This document shows positions 6,132 through 11,681 of a DNA stretch of 11,681 nt, piece by piece (within the stretch, counting starts at the first letter, position 1; each line of letters starts with the position of its first letter). Position numbers and translations under genes: made by a program. Under the pieces are notes generated by a model that was given only the letters and a program-made list of their open reading frames with translations, did no database searches and was not told where the DNA came from. The DNA is from SIG673 sp964570105 (GTDB lineage: Bacteria > Bacillota > Clostridia > Oscillospirales > CAG-272): positions 1 to 11,681 of the forward strand of contig CAZMWM010000061.1 in the NCBI GenBank assembly GCA_964570105.1, in the 5' to 3' direction.

Positions 6132-7403
6132 TCAAATATTCGAGGGCTTGTATTTCTCAGCTTCGGTCGGGGATATGATACGCGCTTCGAGATAATAGCG
6201 CTTGTCCGCGGAGGTACCCATGGAGAACGTCTTGCGCGGAAGCGTACCGGCGACCTCGATCGAGCTGAACAGCGTATCCTTGGTGATCCCACCGTACAGA
6301 AATCCGACGCCGTCCGTCTCATTTACAAGGCGTCTCAGCTCGTCCTGCCCGTGGATGTAATCTATCTTCATCTCCGGATGCTCCGCCGCGAAGGCGTCAA
6401 GGAATAGCTGTACCGTTCCGACCGCGAGCGGATGGGGCGCGTTGGGTGCGATAAGCGTTTTCTCACCCGTGCGGCTGATCACGGTGTAGCGCTGTGAGCC
6501 GTTTTTTGCGAATGCATGCTCACCGCGTGCAAGAAACGCTTCAAACCCACGTATGAGTGCGTCGGGCGCAACGTTCTGCGCTATGCGATATATCGGCTCA
6601 AAGTCGAGCGCGTCGCTGTGCAGATCCACAAGCTCGACCAGCGCGTAACGGTTAAGTTCGTTCGGGGCTTGCTCGTGCGAGACCTTTGCGGCGGCAAGCG
6701 AATGATTTCCGTCCCCCACTGCTATAAGCATTTCCTCGGGACTTTTGCGCAGAGCCGACAGAGCCTTGAGAACAGACGCGTGGAGCGACTGCGGAATGAG
6801 ATATCCGCTCACTCTGCCGCCTCCGAGCATCAGGGGAAAGTCGTAAAGCTTGACAAAACCGTCTTTCACCTCAGTCAGCGGTCGGATGACACTCCCCGAC
6901 GTATCGTTTATGAGCATCATAGCGTGCGGAAGCTCCGTGCATGCGTCACGGCGTATGGCAACTCGCGCCGGAATACGCTCTTTAACGGTCATCTCCGTTG
7001 CACGTATATCGCATTTTGCATTCGGAGAGAAATCGTACGCATCAAGATCTATCGCTCCGATGATGCCGGGACGCATCCTGCCGTCGGGCTGTATACGTTC
7101 AACATATATGAGCGCGTTCTCATATCGCTCGTAGATGCCGTTGTGAAGATATTCCTTCATTGCGGCATTTATCTTTTCTATCCTTTTCGCGTCATTTCCC
7201 TTGCCCAGATACACCTCGGGAAAGATCAGATCGAGAGCCGATGGCTCACCTGCACGCAGGCGCTCGGCTTCCTCCCAATATTCCGGACGCGAGGTGTGCT
7301 GATCACAGGCTATGACCGCCCATTTTTCAAGGTCGCATTTGGGTATAAGGATGTCTGCAGGACGGAACGGTACATTTATGTTTCCGGTATCTAAATCTGG
7401 CAT
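6132..7403 (-). CDS. DUF1015 family protein
   Basis: I recognise this 423-aa protein as a member of the DUF1015 family (Pfam PF06245), widespread in Clostridia and without a secure function. Visible conserved blocks are an N-terminal FRPADILIPKCDLEKWAVIACDQHTSRPEYW-like stretch (13-43), the Arg/His-rich ELPH (157-160), the family-defining VGDGNHSLAAAK (229-240), EPIYR (269-273), and near the C-terminus LPRKTFSMG and KRYYLEAR (388-408). There is no signal peptide or membrane segment, so it is probably cytosolic. Conserved Asp, His and Lys residues suggest an enzyme. Family members are often seen near serine biosynthesis genes, from memory; no such gene is here. The ATG at 7403 has GGAG 10 nt upstream. 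It lies 48 bp after the ABC exporter gene and may be the last gene of a gpsA-nnrD-exporter-DUF1015 transcript. The substrate is unknown. Confidence 0.85.
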   Translation of the reverse strand: MPDLDTGNINVPFRPADILIPKCDLEKWAVIACDQHTSRPEYWEEAERLRAGEPSALDLIFPEVYLGKGNDAKRIEKINAAMKEYLHNGIYERYENALIYVERIQPDGRMRPGIIGAIDLDAYDFSPNAKCDIRATEMTVKERIPARVAIRRDACTELPHAMMLINDTSGSVIRPLTEVKDGFVKLYDFPLMLGGGRVSGYLIPQSLHASVLKALSALRKSPEEMLIAVGDGNHSLAAAKVSHEQAPNELNRYALVELVDLHSDALDFEPIYRIAQNVAPDALIRGFEAFLARGEHAFAKNGSQRYTVISRTGEKTLIAPNAPHPLAVGTVQLFLDAFAAEHPEMKIDYIHGQDELRRLVNETDGVGFLYGGITKDTLFSSIEVAGTLPRKTFSMGTSADKRYYLEARIISPTEAEKYKPSNI

Positions 7404-7451
7404 TTAGTTTTATCTCCTTTTTTAGCCGCGAAGCCATACAAAAGTTTTTTC

Positions 7452-7473
7452 TCAGCTTTTCTCGAAAAGCTGA
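7452..7473 (-). promoter_or_regulatory. Hairpin spanning the exporter stop codon
   Basis: TCAGCTTTT (7452-7460) is perfectly complementary to AAAAGCTGA (7465-7473) around CTCG, a 9-bp stem that includes the stop codon. On the minus strand it is followed by an A run rather than T, so it is not a typical terminator. It may mark an mRNA processing or stability point between the exporter and the DUF1015 gene. Confidence 0.45.
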
Positions 7474-9437
7474 CGACCGCCGTCCTCGGGAGCTATCTGG
7501 TCAACGGAGGATATGTAGCGCTTGGCTTGCGTCGAGAACAGCTCGTAATACCTTCCGCGCTTAGCCATAAGCTCGGCGTGACTGCCGCATTCGATAAGCT
7601 CCCCGTATTCGAGAACAAGTATCTTGCTTGCGCCCACAGCACTGGAAAGACGGTGCGAAACGAATATCGTGGTCTTGTCCTTGCGAAGCGTATCGAACTG
7701 ATTGAATATCTCCTGCTCCGCCATCGGATCGAGAGAGGCTGTCGGCTCGTCAAGTATCAAAAGCTCGGAGTCGGCGTAAAAAGCACGCGCTATCGAGAGC
7801 TTCTGCCACTGCCCTATGGACGGCTCGATACCGCTCTCTTCAAAATAACGCATAAGCGGCGTATCATATCCGAAAGGAAGCTTTTCTATAAAGACGTCCG
7901 CGTTGCTCTGCTCGGCGGCGGCTTTGACATTCTCGTCGGTCATTTCTTTACCGATGTCACCGAATGCGATATTTTCCTTCACCGACACCGCATATTTCCC
8001 GAAATCCTGGAATATTATTCCGAACACACTGTACAGTTCCTCAACGTCGTATTCCCGTATATCGTGACCGTCAAGCAGTATCCTTCCCTTCGTGGGATCG
8101 TACAGACGGGTAAGAAGCTTCACAAGGGTGGTCTTACCGGCACCGTTGAGACCGACCAAAGCCACCGTTTCACCGGGCGAGAGCGTTACGCACACGTCCT
8201 TTATCACGTATCTCTCCGTGCCCGGATAGCGGAAATAAACGTGGTCGAGCACTATCGTGTGACCGGTATGACGGCTCACGCTGAGCGGAGACTCAAGGAG
8301 CGGAACGACGGTGCGCTCGTTCTTCATAAAATCTATCATATTGTCTATGAACAGCGTTCCCTCGTAAACGGTCGCCGTCTTGTTTATGAGCGTGCCGACG
8401 CCGTTCGCTATACTGTTGAGAGCACTGACGTACAGGGTGTAATTTCCAAGCTCCTGACTGCCGTTGCACACCTGTATCGCTATATACGCAAAAAGCACGC
8501 AGTTAGCCGTGGCACGCAGAACGGTAAGCCCTATATGCCACGCTCCCTCGGAGATGTACAGCTGCTTCAAGCCCTTGAAATACTTCTTGAACGTGGTCTT
8601 GTAGCGACCTATGAAGAGATCGGACAGCCCGTACATACGGACCTCCTTGACCATATCCTTGTTCGTCATAAGCCCGGAATAGTAATTGAGCTGACGCCTG
8701 TCCTTGGAGCGGTGACGGATGTACATAACGTTCTTTTTTCTGTAGATGAAGTTGATGACCGCCGAAGGAATGGCAAGCGCAACTATGATAGCAGGCGCTA
8801 TCGGGCTTACCGCCCAAAGCACGACGATAAAGGAGATCATAGTTATCAAAACTTCGACTATAGAGAATGTTGCGTTGAGCACTTGGATAGGTCGGTTGCC
8901 TGCCTCGCGGTTGGCGTTTTCAAGCTTTTCATAAAATTCCGGCATATCGAAGCTCGCAAGATCGACCTCCTTTGCCTTGGTCATAAGCTTGATCTTTATA
9001 TGATTTACCACAAGCTCGCCGTATATACGGGTAAGTATCGCGTCGAGATTGGATACTATACTGCGGACGAAGGCACATATGAGCTGTACGACGAGCCAAA
9101 ACGCTATCGCTCGACACGCCGCGTTCTCGAACATCGCCCTGAATTGATCTCCCAAGCTCAGCCCCGTCGGAAGCGTGTTGATCGCACCGTATAGCGCGTT
9201 TATGATCTCGGCGGTCACCTTAGCGGTAATGACCGGCATAGCACCGTTGAACACCGCCATAAATATCATAACGAACAGTATCCACGGCGCAGTCTCCCAG
9301 ACCAAGCCGAATATATAGAACAGCCTGAAGAAAAATCCGGATATCAGCTTTTTCAGATAACTCGGTATATCGCCGAGACGCTTAGGCTTCGGAACAGCGT
9401 TTTTTTCGAACATATCGTGCGGAGGTGGTCCTCCCAT
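7452..9437 (-). CDS. ABC exporter, fused membrane and ATPase domains
   Basis: Half-size exporter (661 aa) expected to work as a homo- or heterodimer in the cytoplasmic membrane; the substrate cannot be read from the sequence. The transmembrane domain covers about residues 30-360, with hydrophobic segments near 36-70, 108-125, 190-230 and 305-325. The ATPase domain follows from about 395: Walker A GLNGAGKT (429-436), Q-loop Gln477 (IIFQDF), Walker B LLILDEP (559-565) with catalytic Glu564, and the H-loop His595. The signature motif reads PSIGQWQ (539-545) instead of LSGGQ, a deviation seen in some bacteriocin/peptide-type exporters. It is longer than the usual 580 aa because of a long N-terminus and an insert after the first helices. 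The Pro/Gly-rich start (MGGPPPHD) recurs in such Clostridia exporters and supports the ATG at 9437, which has purine-rich AAAGGCGG about 8 nt upstream. No partner half-transporter is adjacent. Confidence 0.9.
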   Translation of the reverse strand: MGGPPPHDMFEKNAVPKPKRLGDIPSYLKKLISGFFFRLFYIFGLVWETAPWILFVMIFMAVFNGAMPVITAKVTAEIINALYGAINTLPTGLSLGDQFRAMFENAACRAIAFWLVVQLICAFVRSIVSNLDAILTRIYGELVVNHIKIKLMTKAKEVDLASFDMPEFYEKLENANREAGNRPIQVLNATFSIVEVLITMISFIVVLWAVSPIAPAIIVALAIPSAVINFIYRKKNVMYIRHRSKDRRQLNYYSGLMTNKDMVKEVRMYGLSDLFIGRYKTTFKKYFKGLKQLYISEGAWHIGLTVLRATANCVLFAYIAIQVCNGSQELGNYTLYVSALNSIANGVGTLINKTATVYEGTLFIDNMIDFMKNERTVVPLLESPLSVSRHTGHTIVLDHVYFRYPGTERYVIKDVCVTLSPGETVALVGLNGAGKTTLVKLLTRLYDPTKGRILLDGHDIREYDVEELYSVFGIIFQDFGKYAVSVKENIAFGDIGKEMTDENVKAAAEQSNADVFIEKLPFGYDTPLMRYFEESGIEPSIGQWQKLSIARAFYADSELLILDEPTASLDPMAEQEIFNQFDTLRKDKTTIFVSHRLSSAVGASKILVLEYGELIECGSHAELMAKRGRYYELFSTQAKRYISSVDQIAPEDGGRQLFEKS

Positions 9438-9527
9438 TTTCCTGACCGCCTTTCCCGTTAGTATTTATTTCCCGACGTCACATCGGGATGATCGCGGCTA
9501 TTCTCGGGGAATTACCGCGTCAAAGGC
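9438..9527 (-). other. nnrD-exporter spacer with hairpin
   Basis: This 90-bp gap holds a hairpin, CCCGA(C/T)G arms at 9471-9477 and 9481-9487, a 7-bp stem (one G-U) with a triloop. It is followed on the minus strand by an A/T-rich stretch without a T run, so terminator function is doubtful. A lone TTGACG on the minus strand has no matching -10. Readthrough from nnrD is therefore plausible. Confidence 0.4.
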
Positions 9528-10430
9528 TCAATATCCCATCCGAGCAAACAGCTTGCAGATGTACCCGTCAAGATCGGATGGGAGCATCGCCTGCATTGAA
9601 AGCTCTTTCGCGCAAGCGTCGGCGGCAAGCCCGTGCACGAGTACACCGAGCGTTGCGCTCATCTCGGCGGTATAGCCTTGAGCGAGCAATCCCGCTATCA
9701 GCCCGGCAAGCACGTCTCCGGAGCCGCCCCTGGCAAGCCCCGCGTTACCGTAATGACTTTCATACACGCGGCAATTCCCCGAGTTTTCGGGAGCGGCTAT
9801 CACCGTAAAGCTATCCTTCAGCACCACGGTGCATCCGTATCGCAAAGAAAATTCGACCGCGGTCTCCACCGGGCAAGCCTTTACCGACTCTATGCTCTTG
9901 CCGCAAAGACGGGACATTTCGCCCACGTGAGGCGTTATCACGGTGCTGTGCGGAGAGATACAGCCGCGCGCCGAAAGCTCGGAAAGGCTCGCCGTCTCCG
10001 AGATGATGTTGAGCGCGTCGGCGTCAATGACTTTGTTGCCGTGATAAGCGAAAAGCACGGAATTTACCGCGTGTTCGGTATCAACAGAGCGTCCGAGACC
10101 GCATCCGATCAGCAGTGCATCAGCCGTTTTGAGTGAAGCGTTCAGCTTCGGAAGCGCAGACGGTGACAGCCCACCCCCAACACCACCCGGTAAGGGGCAG
10201 AGAGTGGCGGACGGAAAACGTGAGATAAGCGCAGAGCAAACTGCTTCCGTCGAGCAGAGCCTCACGATACCGGCTCCGGACCTCAACGCCGCTCCGCAAG
10301 AAAGCACCGCGGCGCCGCGATAGTTATCCGAGCCGACCACGGCACACAGAGTACCGTACGTTCCCTTGTGAGAGCTTCTCTCTCTTTTTTTCAAATGCGA
10401 GCAGAGGTACGCTTCATCAAGCAATTGCAT
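9528..10430 (-). CDS. nnrD: ADP-dependent NAD(P)H-hydrate dehydratase
   Basis: Repair enzyme of the ribokinase-like fold that uses ADP (or ATP) to dehydrate damaged NAD(P)HX back to NAD(P)H. It has 300 aa from the ATG at 10430. Visible motifs are HKGTYG (21-26) followed by VVGSDNYRGA (the first nucleotide/substrate loop), VIDADALN (134-141), TPHVGE (166-171) and the anion-hole GGSGDVLAG (235-243) with its catalytic Asp. This is the stand-alone dehydratase; the NAD(P)HX epimerase domain (NnrE) often fused at the N-terminus is absent and no epimerase gene is seen here. A GTG directly before the ATG (10431-10433) is an alternative start: AAAGGAG lies 9 nt from the ATG and 6 nt from the GTG, so the choice is uncertain by one residue. 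It is 36-39 bp downstream of gpsA and likely cotranscribed. Confidence 0.93.
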   Translation of the reverse strand: MQLLDEAYLCSHLKKRERSSHKGTYGTLCAVVGSDNYRGAAVLSCGAALRSGAGIVRLCSTEAVCSALISRFPSATLCPLPGGVGGGLSPSALPKLNASLKTADALLIGCGLGRSVDTEHAVNSVLFAYHGNKVIDADALNIISETASLSELSARGCISPHSTVITPHVGEMSRLCGKSIESVKACPVETAVEFSLRYGCTVVLKDSFTVIAAPENSGNCRVYESHYGNAGLARGGSGDVLAGLIAGLLAQGYTAEMSATLGVLVHGLAADACAKELSMQAMLPSDLDGYICKLFARMGY

Positions 10431-10469
10431 CACCGTAAGCTCCTTTCACGCGGTAAAAACCGACAGTTT

Positions 10470-11474
10470 TCAAAATTCCGGCTTGAGAGAACGCATAAAC
10501 AGCGCCGACATTGCTTCCTTCGGCGAGCTGTTTCCGTACAGAAGCCCGTTCACAGCAGAGCAGATAGGAAGCTCTATTCCGGTGCGCTCGCTGAGCGTGA
10601 TCAGAGAACGCACGGTGTAGATGCCCTCCGCCAGCTTGCCGTAGCATCCTCCGCGCACAAATTCTTCGCCGTAACGTCGGTTGTGCGAGTGCGGAGAAAA
10701 CAGAGTGGCTTCATAATCACCGATGTGCGACAGACCGAATATACTGCGCTCGTCCCCACCGAGAGCCATCGCAAGTCGCGCTATCTCCCTCGGACCTCGC
10801 GCCATCAGCGAGCCTTTGAGCGAGGAAAGCCGCATTCCGTCAAGCATTCCGGCGGCTATACCCATAACGTTCTTGGAAGCGGCGCCTATCTCACAGCCTA
10901 TTATGTCCCCGCTGTAATACAGCCGTATAAGCTCGCTTGAGAAAAGCTCGGAGTATCTCTTCGCCAAAACCTCGTCACGACTTGCAAGCAACATACAGTT
11001 GGGAATGCCGGCACAAAAATCCTCGGGATGCCCCGGTCCCACCCAGACGACACACCCGACATCGCTCCCCAGAGCGTCATATAACGCTTCGCTCAAACGC
11101 TTGCCGCTCCCCTCAAGCAACCCCTTCATACACAGTATGAAGGTCTTTCGCGAAAGGTCAACATAGGACGCCGCACCGACACCCTCGGTCGAAGAAGCGC
11201 AAAGAGAGCTTATATCATCCAAAAGCGCCGGAAAACCCTGCGCGTTGATGGATACGATAACGGTATCCGAAGCCGTCAAGGCGTCAAAGAGAGCGGATGT
11301 GAATATTACGCTATCCGGCAGTGTAACATATTCGTTTTGCCGCGTCGTTTTCAGTTTTTCATATGACGGGCTGCCTTCTCTGCCTTGCATCGTAACGGCG
11401 TATCCGAGCTTTGCGCTCAAATACCACGCGAGGAACGAGCCCCAACGACCGCACCCTATCACGGATACATTCAT
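10470..11474 (-). CDS. gpsA: Glycerol-3-phosphate dehydrogenase [NAD(P)+], divergent
   Basis: Cytosolic enzyme that reduces dihydroxyacetone phosphate to sn-glycerol-3-phosphate, the backbone precursor of phospholipids. It has 334 aa. The Rossmann motif GCGRWG (7-12) is at the extreme N-terminus; conserved Lys117 (CMKGLL), GPGHPED (146-152) in place of the usual GPSHAEE, Lys201 in ASKNVMGIAAG (199-209), IGDY (251-254) and SPHSHNRRYG (260-269) follow the family pattern. Substitutions such as GPGHPED and IGDYEAT make it a divergent member, and another NAD-dependent 2-hydroxyacid/sugar-phosphate dehydrogenase of the same fold is a less likely alternative. The ATG at 11474 has GGGAG 10 nt upstream. 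It is the first gene of the leftward group gpsA-nnrD-exporter-DUF1015 and is preceded by a very strong promoter. Confidence 0.88.
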   Translation of the reverse strand: MNVSVIGCGRWGSFLAWYLSAKLGYAVTMQGREGSPSYEKLKTTRQNEYVTLPDSVIFTSALFDALTASDTVIVSINAQGFPALLDDISSLCASSTEGVGAASYVDLSRKTFILCMKGLLEGSGKRLSEALYDALGSDVGCVVWVGPGHPEDFCAGIPNCMLLASRDEVLAKRYSELFSSELIRLYYSGDIIGCEIGAASKNVMGIAAGMLDGMRLSSLKGSLMARGPREIARLAMALGGDERSIFGLSHIGDYEATLFSPHSHNRRYGEEFVRGGCYGKLAEGIYTVRSLITLSERTGIELPICSAVNGLLYGNSSPKEAMSALFMRSLKPEF

Positions 11475-11477
11475 ATT

Positions 11478-11496
11478 CTGTGTTCTCCCTTCACAG
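11478..11496 (-). promoter_or_regulatory. gpsA SD displayed in a hairpin loop
   Basis: On the minus strand CTGTG (11492-11496 arm) pairs with CACAG (11478-11482 arm), and the 9-nt loop between them contains the SD AAGGGAG. The stem is only 5 bp, so the effect may be small; it would present rather than hide the SD. Confidence 0.4.
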
Positions 11497-11521
11497 CGGA
11501 AATATCTTTTGCATTGCTTAT

Positions 11522-11550
11522 ATTATATCAAAACGTCTTTACGGTGTCAA
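11522..11550 (-). promoter_or_regulatory. Extended -10 consensus promoter of gpsA
   Basis: On the minus strand TTGACA (11545-11550) and TATAAT (11522-11527) are 17 bp apart, and TG sits one base before the -10 (TGATATAAT), giving an extended -10. Transcription should start near 11515, leaving about a 40-nt leader before gpsA. The A/T-rich repeats just upstream could act as an UP element. Confidence 0.9.
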
Positions 11551-11554
11551 TGCA

Positions 11555-11592
11555 TTTTTCGTAAAAACAACGCTTTTTCGTGAAAACAGCGC
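11555..11592. repeat. Two 19-bp tandem direct repeats upstream of gpsA
   Basis: TTTTTCGTAAAAACAACGC (11555-11573) is followed directly by TTTTTCGTGAAAACAGCGC (11574-11592), identical at 17 of 19 positions. Each copy contains a near-palindromic TTTTTCGTRAAAA. They sit 4 bp beyond the gpsA -35 and between gpsA and the start of the next plus-strand gene. They could bind a regulator, act as an UP element, or be simple duplication. Confidence 0.7.
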
Positions 11593-11644
11593 TTAAGCAA
11601 AATTTCGAGCAAAGAGATAACCCGTAAACAAAGGGAGCCTTTCG

Positions 11645-11681
11645 ATGCTTCACATCACTTGGCATTATCCGCAGAAAACAA
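11645..11681 (+). CDS. Start of an unidentified gene, cut by the window edge
   Basis: Twelve codons (MLHITWHYPQKT) follow an ATG with SD AAAGGGAG (11630-11637) exactly 7 nt upstream. The remainder is outside the window, so no function can be given. It diverges from gpsA across about 170 bp. The SD can fold on itself (AAAGG-GAG-CCTTT). No clear promoter was found for it. Confidence 0.55.
   Translation, partial: MLHITWHYPQKT

Noticed and set aside
6516..7394. A 292-codon plus-strand frame opposite the DUF1015 gene
   Set aside because: Antisense shadow; the minus-strand product carries the family motifs and a good SD.
7527..9194. A 555-codon open frame on the plus strand opposite the ABC exporter
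   Set aside because: Antisense shadow of a gene with intact Walker motifs. The predicted protein is Arg/His/Tyr-rich without recognisable domains.
9421..9434. Hairpin GGAGG-TGGT-CCTCC at the exporter start as a regulatory element
   Set aside because: It is explained by codons for the Gly-Gly-Pro-Pro-Pro start common to this type of exporter; no independent evidence for regulation.
1..11681. Mobile element, CRISPR array, toxin-antitoxin, tRNA or riboswitch
   Set aside because: No transposase, regularly spaced repeats, paired small toxin/antitoxin genes, cloverleaf or recognisable riboswitch core was seen.

Overview
The window looks like part of a chromosome from an anaerobic, endospore-forming Clostridia (Bacillota), probably an uncultured gut-type lineage. 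The evidence is a complete spoIIAA-spoIIAB-sigF cluster, an oxygen-sensitive class III ribonucleotide reductase (nrdD/nrdG), consensus sigma-A promoters, purine-rich Shine-Dalgarno (SD) sites, roughly balanced GC and frequent ATA (Ile) codons. I see no insertion sequence, prophage, CRISPR array, tRNA or rRNA.

Layout. Left part, minus strand: dusB (tRNA dihydrouridine synthase) lies at the far left. It is separated by a 245-bp gap, with a repeat-like tract, from nrdG, preceded by nrdD. The nrdD-nrdG pair is read leftwards from a perfect TTGACA-17-TATAAT promoter. Two NrdR-box-like palindromes sit on this promoter, 31 bp centre to centre, so I infer NrdR/dATP control. Centre, plus strand: the spoIIA operon diverges from nrdD and encodes the forespore switch. 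SpoIIAA is the anti-anti-sigma factor, SpoIIAB the anti-sigma kinase and sigma-F the sigma factor. A strong hairpin at about 6087-6118 ends this block, shared with the convergent block to the right. Right part, minus strand, read leftwards: gpsA (glycerol-3-phosphate dehydrogenase), nnrD (NAD(P)HX dehydratase), a fused ABC exporter and a DUF1015-family protein. Gaps are 36-91 bp, so the four could be one transcript from a perfect extended -10 promoter upstream of gpsA. The last 37 bases hold the start of a new plus-strand gene.

How the genes work together. NrdD makes dNTPs anaerobically once NrdG installs its glycyl radical. The spoIIA products form the phosphorylation-dependent partner switch that frees sigma-F in the forespore. 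GpsA supplies sn-glycerol-3-phosphate for phospholipids, and NnrD repairs hydrated NAD(P)H. The roles of the exporter and the DUF1015 protein are not revealed by context.

No obviously new multi-gene system is present. The most unusual signals are regulatory. The spoIIAA and spoIIAB starts each lack a close SD. Each is preceded, 31-33 nt upstream, by a near-identical SD-plus-hairpin element and a tiny GTG-initiated reading frame that overlaps the main start codon. The same self-complementary SD pattern (AAAGGRAGCYTT) appears four times in the window. Other points are the NrdR/promoter arrangement, a 19-bp tandem repeat upstream of gpsA, and the low-complexity repeat abutting the nrdG stop codon.
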